64,000 nucleotides of DNA from Kiloniellaceae bacterium (GCA_009377535.1 WHTV01000003.1:27372-91371); one strand, 5' to 3'; positions 1-14,445 are shown, numbered from the stretch's first letter. Numbers and translations: made by a program. The notes: generated from the letters alone by a model not told the origin.

Positions 1-321
1 GCCGAGCTTGTCCTTGAAAAATACCGCGGCGAGCAGCGAAGCGAAGGGCACCTGCAGTTGGATGGCGATGGCCGCGGTGGCGGCATCGATGGTCTTCAGG
101 CCGTTGAACATGAAGGAGAAGTGCAGCAGCCCGAGGGTGAAGGCGATGGCGATGATGGCACCCCACTGGCCCTCCGGCCGCTTGGCGAAGGGCAGCAGCA
201 GGAGGGCCACGAGAAGGAAGCGGCTGGCGACTAGGAAGATCGGCGGCAGCTGCTGCAGACCGACCTTGGCGACCGCGAAGTTGATCCCCCAGAGCAGCAT
301 AATGCCGAGGATCAGCAGCAT
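1..321 (-). CDS. EamA/DMT-family transporter, N-terminal fragment (cut by window edge)
   Basis: Reading leftwards from an ATG at 321, the translation is strongly hydrophobic and begins MLLILGIMLLWGINFAVAKV, followed by an LPPIFLVASRFLLVA segment and two further membrane helices. This is the usual start of a drug/metabolite transporter with EamA repeats. About 107 residues are present and the gene runs off the left edge. It lies 44 bases downstream of the ABC-F gene on the same strand. The frame stays open upstream, so a TTG start overlapping the ABC-F gene is possible, and no strong ribosome binding site settles the matter. Family assignment is fairly safe; the substrate is unknown. Confidence 0.7.
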   Translation of the reverse strand, partial: MLLILGIMLLWGINFAVAKVGLQQLPPIFLVASRFLLVALLLLPFAKRPEGQWGAIIAIAFTLGLLHFSFMFNGLKTIDAATAAIAIQLQVPFASLLAAVFFKDKLG

Positions 322-365
322 GTGCAGCGGGCGCAGCTGCGATTCCAGCGCCGGGGAGGGGGCGT

Positions 366-2216
<1,851 letters not shown>

Positions 2217-2218
2217 GC

Positions 2219-2953
2219 CTATCTGATGCCGCGCAGCTTCTTGATCTCGTCGTAGGCTGCGTTGACGGTCGCCAGCTTCTCGTTGGCCATCTCGACGAAC
2301 TCCGGCGGCAGGCCCTGGGCCACCAGGCGATCGGGATGATTCTCCACCACCAGCTTGCGGTGGGCGTCACGGATCTCCTTGTCGCTGGTCTCGCGGCCGA
2401 CGCCGAGGATGCGGAAGGGATCGCTCTTGTCCGCCGCCAGGTTGGCGGCGCGGATGCGGTCCCATACCCGCGCATCGAAGCCGAAGATGCTGGCCAGCTG
2501 CTCCAGGTAGGCGACCTCCTCCTCGCTCACCTTGCCGTCGGCGCGGGCGATGTGGAAGAGGCCGTGCAGCAGCTCCTCCAGTACCGCCGGATTGTCGGCG
2601 AACATGCGGGCGAGCTGTTGGGCGTAGGGCTCGAAGCCGCGCGCGTCCTTGCGCGCCTGGTCGAACACTCTGCCGACGTTCTTCATCTCCTCGGTGGGAA
2701 TCTGGAAGATCTGCTTGAAGGCGTCGACCTCGTCGCGGGTCACCCGGCCGTCGGACTTGGCGAGCTTGGCCCCCAGCACGATGACCCCGATGGTGAAGGC
2801 GATCTGCTTGGTGGCATCTGGCGCGCCCGGCCCCGCGGCAGAGTCACTCATCTTGTCGACCGCATGGCCGGCAAGGGCGCCGATCAAGGCACCGATCGGC
2901 CCGCCCAGCGCAAAGCCTGCGGCGCCTCCGAGAATCTTGCCCCAAACGCTCAT
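2219..2953 (-). CDS. TerB-like/DnaJ-domain protein (DjlA-like co-chaperone)
   Basis: A 244-residue protein. Residues 5-35 are a glycine/alanine-rich segment that could insert in the membrane. Residues 50-160 are helical with acidic, metal-binding-like motifs (KSDGRVTRDE, RADGKVSEEE) characteristic of TerB. Residues 179-244 form a J domain with the HPD tripeptide at 206-208 needed to stimulate DnaK. This is the domain order of DjlA-type membrane co-chaperones. It is the first gene of a two-gene unit with uup (2-base gap). The client process is not evident. Confidence 0.85.
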   Translation of the reverse strand: MSVWGKILGGAAGFALGGPIGALIGALAGHAVDKMSDSAAGPGAPDATKQIAFTIGVIVLGAKLAKSDGRVTRDEVDAFKQIFQIPTEEMKNVGRVFDQARKDARGFEPYAQQLARMFADNPAVLEELLHGLFHIARADGKVSEEEVAYLEQLASIFGFDARVWDRIRAANLAADKSDPFRILGVGRETSDKEIRDAHRKLVVENHPDRLVAQGLPPEFVEMANEKLATVNAAYDEIKKLRGIR

Positions 2954-3144
2954 GTCGTTGCTTATGTCGGGAATCTGAGGGAAAGGATGAGGGCGCAGAA
3001 TGACGGCGCGGCCCCGGTTGCGTCAAGCCGCAGGGGCGCAGGGCTGCGTTGCGTGGTCAGGGATGCTGCGCGAGCCGTGCCGCCACTCTTCTCGTCCCCC
3101 TAGGACTTGACCCTAGGGTCCAGAGCCAAGCTGCGTTCGGGGCG

Positions 3145-3918
3145 CTATTCCGGCCCGAGCCGTCCCAGCCCGGGCACCTTGAGGGCGGGGTCGAAGGGGT
3201 CGAGGCCGAAGGTCATGCCGAGGACGTTGACCTCGATCCCTTCCTCCTGCGCCGCCAGCAGGCCCAGCAGGCCGAAGAGCGAGGCCTGGTAGCCGGTGCC
3301 GCTGGGCGCGGCGGCGAGGAAGCCCGTGGTACCGAGGTAGTCCTTGCCGACGGCGGTCGGCGGCAGGTCGAGCTTCAAGGCCGGCACCTGGCGCGCGACC
3401 ATGGCGGTGAAGGTGTTGGAGTTCGGCCCCGGCCAGGTGCGGTACTGCGCGGCGAAGGGATAGGCGGCGACTGCCGCCTCTATCTGCGGGATCGCCGCCG
3501 CCGCCTCGGCGCCGCGCAGCTCGGCGTAGATCCGCGGCGCCGCGCCGAACCAGTGGCGGTCGGGCGGCCCCTCCCGGCGGGTCAGGCCGTTGCCGTCGCG
3601 CCAGAAGCGCCAGCCGATGACCTCGTAGGTCACGTAGCTGGCGGCGCCTTCCGGCTTCAACGCGATCCAGGTGTGCACGGCGAAGGCGCCGCGCCAGCCG
3701 AAAGCACGCGCGCCGTAGATCTGGACGACGGCCTCCGGCGTCGCGGCGGCCGGCGGCACGATGCCGGCGCTGTCGCGGCTGGCGGTGTACCAGCTGTCCT
3801 CGAGCGACACCTCGCCGCTCAGCAGTGCCAGAGCCGGCCCGGCCAGCAGAATGCCGAAAAACAGCAGCAAGCGCCGCAAGTTGATCGCGAAGATGGCCAC
3901 CCTGTTCGTCCCCTGCAT
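3145..3918 (-). CDS. DUF3750 family protein, membrane-anchored
   Basis: A 257-residue protein with an N-terminal hydrophobic segment (about residues 9-33) that serves as a signal anchor, so the rest is probably periplasmic. The body contains the conserved DUF3750 pattern: a WYTASRDSAGI segment, FAVHTWIA, YEVIGW, and RTWPGPNSNTF followed by a C-terminal LGLDP-like region. The conserved NSN and histidine residues suggest an enzymatic site, but no activity is established for the family. It is transcribed alone; the nearest gene on the same strand is 190 bases away. Confidence 0.78.
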   Translation of the reverse strand: MQGTNRVAIFAINLRRLLLFFGILLAGPALALLSGEVSLEDSWYTASRDSAGIVPPAAATPEAVVQIYGARAFGWRGAFAVHTWIALKPEGAASYVTYEVIGWRFWRDGNGLTRREGPPDRHWFGAAPRIYAELRGAEAAAAIPQIEAAVAAYPFAAQYRTWPGPNSNTFTAMVARQVPALKLDLPPTAVGKDYLGTTGFLAAAPSGTGYQASLFGLLGLLAAQEEGIEVNVLGMTFGLDPFDPALKVPGLGRLGPE

Positions 3919-4092
3919 GGTGCCAAGAGCGGAAGATGATCAGACTAAGTGATTAGTATGGCAGAGATATGGCAAAATTCCACTGGAGGTGTGGGTCATA
4001 TAGACTTTGTTAACGCCGTTCTCGCATATTTTCCCGGGAATGGGACTGGCGCAACGCCAGGGGCCGGCAATCGGAAAAGCCAAGGAAAGTCC

Positions 4093-5487
4093 ATGTCGGA
4101 TGACGCAGCCGCCGCGGAAGCGGGCATCATCGAGAGTCTCGCGCGCGAGGCCGCCGGCCTGGGCGTCGAAATCGTCGATGTCGCCGGCAACATCGAGGAA
4201 GTCTCCGCCAGAGTCGCACAGCAGGCGCGCTCCTTTCGCGATCTCGTCGCCAGCGCCGGCGAGGTGAACGACAGCAATCGCCGCATCGCCACCGCCGCCG
4301 ACCGCGCCCGCGAAAGGGCGTCGGAAACCGCGACCAGCGTGCGCGGCTCCGAGGAGACCGTGCGCAACGCGGTGAACGACATCCACGCCCTGGTCGAGGC
4401 GGTTGCCGTCATCGAAGGACAGCTCACCGGCCTGCAGGAGGCCCTCAGCCAGGTCTCCCAGGTGGCCAAGGGCATCGACGCCATCGCCAAGCAGACCAAC
4501 CTGCTGGCACTCAACGCCACCATCGAGGCGGCCCGTGCCGGCGACGCCGGCAAGGGCTTCACCGTGGTCGCCGGCGAGGTGAAGGCGCTGGCGACGCAGA
4601 CGTCCAGTGCCACCGCGCAGATCGACGAGACCCTGAAGAAGCTGACCGAGCAGGCCGGGCAGCTGATCGCCCAGGGCAGCGAGACCACCGGCCGCGCCGA
4701 ATCGGTGCGCAGCAGCACCCAGACCATTGGTGAGGTGATGACCATCGTCGGCCAGGCGGTCGGCGGCATCGAGGACGACACCGCGGCCATCGCGGAGAGC
4801 GCGGCGCGGATCGACCAGCAGTGCGGCAGCTTCGTCTCCACCCTGGAGGGGATGAACGGCGAGGTTGAAGGCTCCAGCATCACGCTGGGCGAGGCGCGCG
4901 ACCGGGTGAACCGCCTGATCGACGTGAGCGAGCGGGTCATCCGCCTGACCGCCCAAAGCTCGCTGAATGGCATCGACGGCCCCTTCATCGAGAAGGTGCG
5001 GGCCGTCGCCGCCGAGGTGACCGCCGCCTTCGAAAAGGCGCTGAAGGACGGGCGGCTGACCCAGGCCCAGCTCTTCGACCGCGACTACAAGCCGATCCCC
5101 GGCACCGATCCGCAGCAGCTCATGGCCGGCTGCACGCCGCTCACCGACGACGTGCTGCCGCCGATCCAGGAGCCGGTATTGGCCTTCGACGAGCGCGTGG
5201 TGTTTTGCGCCTCGGTCGACGTGAACGGCTATTTGCCGACGCACAATCTGAAGTTCGGCCAGCCGCAGGGCAGCGATCCGGTGTGGAACGCGGCCAACTG
5301 CCGCAACCGGCGCGTCTTCAACGATCGCGTCGGCCTTGCCGCCGGCCAGAACACCGAGTCCTTCCTGCTGCAGACCTATCGTCGCGACATGGGCGGTGGC
5401 AACTTCGTGATGATGAAGGACGTTTCAGCCCCCATCGTCGTTGCCGGCAAGCACTGGGGCGGCGTCCGCCTGGCCTACAAGGTGTAA
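4093..5487 (+). CDS. Soluble methyl-accepting chemotaxis-type protein with C-terminal sensor region
   Basis: ATG 4093 is chosen because AAGGAAAG lies just upstream; earlier in-frame starts lack a good site. The product is 464 residues with no membrane segment and no HAMP. The signalling hairpin tip is at about 132-156 (KQTNLLALNATIEAARAG), unusually close to the N-terminus. The region from about 300 to the end is a separate domain containing AQLFDRDYKPIPGTDP, an NCRNRRVFNDR stretch and a final HWGGVRLAYKV, the type of ending seen in Cache-like ligand domains. The architecture is therefore signalling module first, sensor last, as in cytoplasmic transducers. No cognate che genes are in the window. 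The ligand is unknown. Confidence 0.85.
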   Translation: MSDDAAAAEAGIIESLAREAAGLGVEIVDVAGNIEEVSARVAQQARSFRDLVASAGEVNDSNRRIATAADRARERASETATSVRGSEETVRNAVNDIHALVEAVAVIEGQLTGLQEALSQVSQVAKGIDAIAKQTNLLALNATIEAARAGDAGKGFTVVAGEVKALATQTSSATAQIDETLKKLTEQAGQLIAQGSETTGRAESVRSSTQTIGEVMTIVGQAVGGIEDDTAAIAESAARIDQQCGSFVSTLEGMNGEVEGSSITLGEARDRVNRLIDVSERVIRLTAQSSLNGIDGPFIEKVRAVAAEVTAAFEKALKDGRLTQAQLFDRDYKPIPGTDPQQLMAGCTPLTDDVLPPIQEPVLAFDERVVFCASVDVNGYLPTHNLKFGQPQGSDPVWNAANCRNRRVFNDRVGLAAGQNTESFLLQTYRRDMGGGNFVMMKDVSAPIVVAGKHWGGVRLAYKV

Positions 5488-5615
5488 GCGCAGCGCGCCC
5501 CGCGCAGCGCTTGCCTATCGACCCCCTACGAACAATCGCCTAAGGTCTCCGCCGTTCGCGCAGGCGCCGATTCGCCGCGTCGCGCCGCGCGCCATCGTCG
5601 CACCCGGAGGCAGGT

Positions 5616-6215
5616 ATGCAGCTGTTCTACTCCCCCACGTCACCCTATGCCCGCAAGTGCCGCGTCGTCGCGCGCGAGCGCGGCCTGATGGCGGATCTCA
5701 CGGAAACCGCCTGCAATCCGATGGAAGATCCGGCCGAGCTGCAGGCCCGCAACCCGCTCGGCCGCGTGCCGGCGCTGCTGCTGGACGACGGCATGGCGAT
5801 TTTCGACAGCCCGGTGATCGCCGAATACCTCGACGGCCTCGGCCCCGTGCCGGCACTGATCCCCGCCGCCGGCTCGGCCCGCTTCAAGGTGCTGGTTGCC
5901 GCTGCGCTGGCCCAGGGCATGACGGACTCGGCCCTCCTCATGACCATGGAGGGCCGCCGCCCGCAGGCGCAGCAGTCGCCGGAAGCGGTCGCGCGCTGGC
6001 GTGCCTCCATCCTCCGCGGCCTCGAACGGATGACCGGTCATATCGAGGGCCTGCCCGGCGACCTAACCCTTGGACACATCGCCTGCGGCTGCCTGCTGGG
6101 CTACCTCGACCTGCGCCACGGCGCCCTGGAGTGGCGCAAGGGCCGCGATGCCCTGGCCGCCTGGTTCGAAGACTTCAACGCCCGCCCCGCGATGCGCGAG
6201 ACGGACCCGAACTGA
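5616..6215 (+). CDS. Glutathione S-transferase family protein
   Basis: A 199-residue protein with a thioredoxin-fold N-terminal half beginning MQLFYSPTSPYARKCRVVAR and carrying the NPLGRVPAL cis-proline motif and the DSPVIAEYLD glutathione gamma-Glu contact, followed by an all-helical C-terminal half (LTLGHIACGCLLGYLDLR). A GGAGG ribosome binding site lies 5 bases before the ATG. GSTs of this class conjugate or reduce electrophiles with glutathione in the cytosol. It is a single gene, and the substrate cannot be predicted. Confidence 0.88.
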   Translation: MQLFYSPTSPYARKCRVVARERGLMADLTETACNPMEDPAELQARNPLGRVPALLLDDGMAIFDSPVIAEYLDGLGPVPALIPAAGSARFKVLVAAALAQGMTDSALLMTMEGRRPQAQQSPEAVARWRASILRGLERMTGHIEGLPGDLTLGHIACGCLLGYLDLRHGALEWRKGRDALAAWFEDFNARPAMRETDPN

Positions 6216-6242
6216 CGCGGGCGAGCAGGGGCGGGCAAAGGC

Positions 6243-6683
6243 TCACTCCAGCGGCAGGTTCTTTATGTTGCCGGGTATGATGCTGACGTATTCGGCGCCC
6301 AGCTTGCCGGCCGCCGGCCCGCTGATCCTGAACTCGACGTAGTGGCCGTCCTTCTCGGCGATTTCCAGGCATTTGGGAATCGGGACGGGGACGGTCGGGT
6401 AGGTAAGGCACAGCAGGTCGTCCTCGACTTCCCAAGTGCCGATGTAGGTCTTGCCGCTGGGTTCGAGCGTCGAGAGACGCCCGTCGGCAGCCCGGAAGTC
6501 GATGTAGGTGCCGTGACCGTCGCCGTAGCGTCCTTCGACAGTTTGCCCCGATACCAAAGTGGTGATTTCGCTGCCCGAAAGCAGGCGATAGCCGTCCTGG
6601 AGGTGCTGCTCCTTCACCGTCGTTACGCAAGCGGAAAGGGCGACGGCGGAACAGGCCAGCAAAGCAACAGTGAGGGATCGCAT
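6243..6683 (-). CDS. Small hypothetical lipoprotein
   Basis: A 146-residue protein with a short signal peptide ending in a lipobox (VALSAC, Cys 19), so it is predicted to be lipid-modified and exported. The mature part is mainly beta in composition with several glycines (VEGRYGDGHGTYIDF, GKTYIGTWEVEDDLLC) and two cysteines that could pair (LLCLTYP and PIPKC). I do not recognise a named family. It converges with the GST gene, 27 bases apart. Confidence 0.7.
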   Translation of the reverse strand: MRSLTVALLACSAVALSACVTTVKEQHLQDGYRLLSGSEITTLVSGQTVEGRYGDGHGTYIDFRAADGRLSTLEPSGKTYIGTWEVEDDLLCLTYPTVPVPIPKCLEIAEKDGHYVEFRISGPAAGKLGAEYVSIIPGNIKNLPLE

Positions 6684-6770
6684 AGGGCCGATCTTCCAAA
6701 AGGTTAGAGGTTCTGGATTGTAGCAGCCCGGTGTGGGTTCGTCTCATGATTGAATTGAAGGTTCTGAGAC

Positions 6771-6794
6771 AACGTTGACAATTTATCGATAAAG
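6771..6794. promoter_or_regulatory. Putative operator upstream of the oxoprolinase gene
   Basis: The 24-bp sequence consists of AACGTTGA, then CAAT, then TTATCGATAAAG. It contains the perfect palindrome TTATCGATAA and lies 55 bases before the ATG of the oxoprolinase gene. An almost identical copy (21 of 24 positions) is at 15154-15177 ahead of the TRAP operon. The MarR-type regulator encoded just downstream is the natural candidate to bind both, but this is inference. Confidence 0.6.
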
Positions 6795-6848
6795 TGTCTT
6801 TGTAATGGGGCGCTGAAGGCGCGCTTTCAGATCGAAAAGGCAGAATCC

Positions 6849-10513
<3,665 letters not shown>

Positions 10514-10517
<4 letters not shown>

Positions 10518-11056
10518 GCGACACAAAGGAAAGCGCCGGCAAGCGCTCCATCGTCTCCTCGGCCCACCTGGTCTCCGAGCGCGCCGCCGAGACCAGCGCC
10601 TTCGAGTACGGCCTCTACATCGCCTCCAACGCCTTCAATCGCTGGATCACCAGGTGCATGGCGGCGGCCGGCTATCCGGACCTCGGCGCCCTCGACGTCA
10701 TGGTGCTGCACACGGTGAATCACCGGGCGCGCGACAAGAAGCTGGCCGACATCTGCTTCGTCCTCAACATCGAGGACAGCCACACGGTGAACTACGCCCT
10801 GAAGAAGCTGACGCGCGCCGGCCTCGTCGCCGGCGACAAGCGCGGCAAGGAGATCTTCTATGCGACCACCAAGGAAGGCCAGGCCGCCTGCGTGAAGTAC
10901 CGCGAGGTGCGCGAGGACTGCCTGATCACCGCCTTCAGCGCCTTCGGCGGCGACAAGGCCGGCGAGCTGAACGAGCAGATCGGCGAGGCCGCCGACCTCC
11001 TGCGCGCCCTCTCCGGCCTCTACGACCAGGCAGCGCGCTCGGCGTCGAGCCTTTAG
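10514..11056 (+). CDS. MarR-type winged-helix transcriptional regulator
   Basis: A 180-residue protein. The central region (about 50-115) reads as a winged helix: LGALDVMVLHTVNH, KKLADICFVLNIEDSHTVNYALKKLTRAGLV as the helix-turn-helix, and GDKRGKEIFYATTKEG as the wing. The flanking helices would form the dimer interface. Start and upstream stop overlap as ATGA, so it is translationally coupled to the oxoprolinase and probably controls the locus. The near-identical sites at 6771-6794 and 15154-15177 are the best candidate targets. Confidence 0.85.
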
Positions 11057-11059
11057 AGA

Positions 11060-12232
11060 TTATTCCGCAATGTTATCCTGGGTGCGCAGGCTGCGCACTA
11101 CGTGCCCTGGCTTTGGAACTCTCTCTCTGCCTACGAGTCCTACGATCTCGATAGCGCCGGCTTTTCGAAGTTCGGCGAGCCATCCGTTGAGATCTTGAAC
11201 ACTTACCAATGGGATCTCTAGTACCTTACCCAAGACTGACTCGTACGCTATCTCATGATTTTCGCGAATGATGGAGAATAGCAAGCTGCGGGCCAGGCTT
11301 TGCTTCAGTGACCGTTGCTGTTCGAACGGCAGGTTTGGTTCTGATACATCGGCCCTTGCAAACAGGTCTTCTTGGCCTGTTTGCGCTACCTTTCTTAAGC
11401 GTCTCGTTGCTCCGAACACGCTCTCTTGCTCATCGGCGGCCCTTTGCTCCACTTTGCGGAACTCGAGAATCCCTTTCCAATGGCGCGTGGCATAGATCAG
11501 GTAGAAGTATGAGCGCTCTGAAAGCGGCTTCTTGATGCGTGTGCATGTGACATGAGCGAAGCCGCCGACTTGGCGAAGCCGATCCATGTACACTGCGACT
11601 ATCGCGTCTTCGCGACTCAAGCCTTTGTCAATGTGGTCAGTATACAGATCGTACCAGTTGGGGTGGCCGAATAGTGAGTTGAATCCCTCAGCCGTCTTTG
11701 GATTCGGATGCTCAACAAATCTGTTGATGTGGTCGAACATGAAGTTGATCAGCACCTCACCCCGCAACTTCAGCAATGGGTCGAGGTTATGCATGTCAAA
11801 CCCAGTCCAGCCAGTCGGATCAATGAACACGAACGAAAACTGTCGGCCAATTTCGCCTGCTATTGCTGGAATAAGGTCACGAAACTCGCCTTGAAGTGCA
11901 GCGATATCCAGATCGGGAATGCGGGAAACTACCGACTGCAGTTCAGCAAAGCTTTCTGGATTTTTCTCGATGAAGATGCATCGCGGACTTGCCGCTTTCC
12001 CGGCTTGCCTTAGAGCAGCCTTAACCTCGCGGAGCTTATCAATCGCGATAATGAAGGACGTATCCTTGAACTGCTCATCTCTGGACTTCCATGGTCCAGA
12101 AAACCCGTCGACATAAACGAACTTCGGCCAGTTCGAAAGAATGATATAAGCGACACGCTCTAGATATCGCTCTAGAAAGAAGTGCTTAACGTAGGTTTGC
12201 TCATTCCCACGGTAAGCTTGTGGGGATTTCAT
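11060..12232 (-). CDS. tcmP: Three-Cys-motif partner protein TcmP
   Basis: ATG at 12232 gives 390 residues (MKSPQAYRGNEQTYVKHFFL). The N-terminal two thirds looks like a Rossmann-type methyltransferase: FVYVDGFSGPW (about 38-48) in the place of motif I, CIFIEKNP (85-92) as the acidic strand, and FVFIDPTGW (134-142) as a motif IV equivalent. The last 90 residues have a winged-helix-like pattern (YESVLGKVLEIPLVSVQDLNGWLAELRKAGAIEIV). TcmP proteins occur regularly beside a three-Cys-motif (Gp37/Gp68) protein, as here, with a 4-base overlap. The role of the pair is unknown. GC content is visibly lower than in neighbours and less-used codons are frequent, suggesting acquisition. It converges with the MarR gene with only 3 bases between stops. 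Confidence 0.85.
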   Translation of the reverse strand: MKSPQAYRGNEQTYVKHFFLERYLERVAYIILSNWPKFVYVDGFSGPWKSRDEQFKDTSFIIAIDKLREVKAALRQAGKAASPRCIFIEKNPESFAELQSVVSRIPDLDIAALQGEFRDLIPAIAGEIGRQFSFVFIDPTGWTGFDMHNLDPLLKLRGEVLINFMFDHINRFVEHPNPKTAEGFNSLFGHPNWYDLYTDHIDKGLSREDAIVAVYMDRLRQVGGFAHVTCTRIKKPLSERSYFYLIYATRHWKGILEFRKVEQRAADEQESVFGATRRLRKVAQTGQEDLFARADVSEPNLPFEQQRSLKQSLARSLLFSIIRENHEIAYESVLGKVLEIPLVSVQDLNGWLAELRKAGAIEIVGLVGRERVPKPGHVVRSLRTQDNIAE

Positions 12233-12966
12233 GCGGCGAAAGTGCGCGCTGATGGGAACTCGTCCCATTTCCGCCCATCGAGTTCCCGTCCTCCCGCCTT
12301 TGGGCGGAAGCCGCCCCATTGCTTGAAGAAGAAGGGGACCTTTGCCTCGACGCATTGATCGCGAACCTCGCGCGCCCAATTCACCTGCATAGGCCGGGCC
12401 CGTGGTCCGCTTTCGCCGCCGACAATGACCCAGTGAATCCCTGTAAGGTCGATCTGGCCGACTGCACCGATAAGGGGTTCGATGGATAAAAAGCGCACTC
12501 CGCACTGTGTGTCGCGGAGATGGCGCACCCTTGAGAGCTTCGTCCCATCTTCTACCGACACGCCAAGCCAGATATGGTCGGGTGCGGCACCGTCACGATA
12601 GCGCGCATTGATGTAATTCCGCATCCGCGAGCTACGCTTTGTGAGCAACTGGAAGACGTGCCAGTCCGCCTTTTCCATCGTCTCGAAGACGGCGTCGACA
12701 AACTCGGCGGGGACTTTTTTGTGGAAGAGGTCACTCATCGAGTTGACGAAAATCATCCGTGGCCGTCGCCAAGTCAGTGGCTGACTCAGCCGGGCAGGCC
12801 GAAGCGTGAGATCAAAGCCGTTCTCGAAAGCGTTGCCTGCCACTCCTCTGAAGCGCTCCGAGAATCGCTCCGCATAACAGTTGTCGCAGCCGGCGCTGAT
12901 CTTCGTGCAGCCCGTCACCGGATTCCAGGTCGCGTTTGTCCACTCGATGGCTGATTTATCGGCCAC
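12229..12966 (-). CDS. Three-Cys-motif protein, phage Gp37/Gp68 family (DUF5131)
   Basis: A GTG start at 12966 is preferred: GGGAGG lies 6 bases upstream and the family normally begins near KSAIEWTNATWNPVTGC. This gives 245 residues. Three cysteines at 20, 27 and 30 (GCTKISAGCDNCYAERF) define the motif and suggest metal or iron-sulfur binding. Later conserved blocks are MSDLFHKKVP, WHVFQLLTKRS, WLGVSVED, FLSIEPLIG, IVGGESGPRARPM and FFFKQWGG. The family is common in phages and mobile regions. It is upstream of and overlaps tcmP by 4 bases, so the two are co-expressed. The reaction is unknown. Confidence 0.87.
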   Translation of the reverse strand: MADKSAIEWTNATWNPVTGCTKISAGCDNCYAERFSERFRGVAGNAFENGFDLTLRPARLSQPLTWRRPRMIFVNSMSDLFHKKVPAEFVDAVFETMEKADWHVFQLLTKRSSRMRNYINARYRDGAAPDHIWLGVSVEDGTKLSRVRHLRDTQCGVRFLSIEPLIGAVGQIDLTGIHWVIVGGESGPRARPMQVNWAREVRDQCVEAKVPFFFKQWGGFRPKAGGRELDGRKWDEFPSARTFAA

Positions 12967-13128
12967 GGAAGCCTCCCACGTTTCTGCCGAGCGAGACCGC
13001 TCGATAACAGCGCGCACTTTCCGGTGCCCCGGTCGCTGGGGGACAACTGACCCGGATTCTGCCTGCCACTAGAGGCGGAATCAACTAATGGATGTGCACC
13101 GCGGCGGAAATTCGCGATTCTTGCTGGC

Positions 13129-14343
13129 CTACACCGCTCCCGCGGTGCCCGGCTTATCGCTAGCCTTCGCCAGCGGGCGGCGGGCGACCAGCGCCGCGAG
13201 CCCCAGGAAGACCACGGCGAAGAGCCCCGGCATGGAATCAGGGCCGAAGGCCTGCAGCATGGCGCCGCCGGCCAGCGGGCCGAAGGTGCCGCCGATGCCG
13301 TAGGCCAGCGCGAAGCAGGCGCTGCCAGCGAGCAGCAGGCTGCCGCGGAAGTGCTCGCCGAGCACCGTGAGTGCGCCGGTATAGAGCGCGAAGGAGACGC
13401 CGCCCAGCAGCACCAGCAGCGGCCACATCACCGCCGGCAGGGCGAGCGACCAGGGCAGCAGGGCGCAGGCGACGGCCGCCACCAGGCTGCAGCCGGCGAT
13501 GACGCCGGGCCGCGAGAAGCGGTCGAGCAGCCAGCCGACCGGGTACTGCGCCAGCACCATGCCGACCAGCATGGCCGAGAGCGCGGTGGCGCCGATCTCG
13601 GCGGTGAAGCCGGAGCGCAGCATGTAGACCGGGATCAGGGTCATCACCGCCGCGTCGAAGAAGGCGAAGACCATCACCACGCCGGCCAGCAGCGCGGCCA
13701 CGGCGAGGAAGCGGCGCAGGTTGGCAAGGCGCATGCCGGCCAGCTCCGCCGCACTGCGGCGCCTGAGCGGCAGGATCATCACGATGGAAGCGGCAATGAT
13801 GGCGGCGCAGACGAAGAAGGGCAGCAGCCCGGCGCCGCCGAGCATCACCAGCAGCAGCGGTCCGAGGGCAAAGCCGGCCGCCATCACCGTGGCGTAGACG
13901 CCGATGACGCGGCCGCGGATGCGCTCGGCGGTCACCGAGTTCAGCCAGGCCTCGGAGACGACGAAGATCACGTTGAGACAGAAGCCGAGCAGGATGCGCA
14001 AGGCCAGCCAGCTGACCTCCGGATCGGTGAAGGGCATGGCGAGCAGGCTGGCTGCCGTGCCGACAAGGCCCAGCACCACCACGGCGAAGGCGCCGAAGCG
14101 GTGCAGCAGGCGCGGCAGCACGAAGACGGCGAGCACCACGCCGACGCAGGTGGTGGCGCCGTTGAGGCCGATCATGAAATCGCTGAAGCCGGCCTCCACC
14201 ATCATGATGGAGAGCAGCGGATAGGTGAGGCCGAGCGCCAGGCCGAAGACGCCGATGCAGGTAATCAGCGCGGTGACGGCGGCCCAGTCGGTCGGGCGTT
14301 CCTGCGGCAGGCCTGCCAGGGGAGGTTGCAGCGGGGCTTCCAT
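13129..14343 (-). CDS. Major facilitator superfamily transporter (YcaD-like)
   Basis: ATG 14343 gives 404 residues (a GTG at 14361 would add six). About twelve hydrophobic segments in two six-helix halves are visible, with the MFS loop signature after helix 2 (LPRLLHRFGAFAVV) and a matching LLDRFSRPGV in the second half. The SEAWLNSVTAERIRGRVIGVYATVMAAGFALGP region resembles the YcaD-like exporters. Transcribed divergently from the racemase-family gene, 102 bases away. The substrate may relate to the catabolic locus, but nothing in the sequence shows it. Confidence 0.85.
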   Translation of the reverse strand: MEAPLQPPLAGLPQERPTDWAAVTALITCIGVFGLALGLTYPLLSIMMVEAGFSDFMIGLNGATTCVGVVLAVFVLPRLLHRFGAFAVVVLGLVGTAASLLAMPFTDPEVSWLALRILLGFCLNVIFVVSEAWLNSVTAERIRGRVIGVYATVMAAGFALGPLLLVMLGGAGLLPFFVCAAIIAASIVMILPLRRRSAAELAGMRLANLRRFLAVAALLAGVVMVFAFFDAAVMTLIPVYMLRSGFTAEIGATALSAMLVGMVLAQYPVGWLLDRFSRPGVIAGCSLVAAVACALLPWSLALPAVMWPLLVLLGGVSFALYTGALTVLGEHFRGSLLLAGSACFALAYGIGGTFGPLAGGAMLQAFGPDSMPGLFAVVFLGLAALVARRPLAKASDKPGTAGAV

Positions 14344-14445
14344 GGCGCCGGAAGATGCCACGGATCGCCTGCTGCCGGATATCCGAATCGCGCCGGGCAG
14401 CTATGCGCCGCTACGTAGAACTCTCCCGGCGCGCTAGGATGACCC

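Noticed and set aside
13018-13128. Possible degraded insertion-sequence end next to the three-Cys gene (GGGGGACAACTGACC and following)
   Set aside because: It has the flavour of a transposon terminus but there is no partner inverted repeat, no transposase remnant and no target duplication that I can see.
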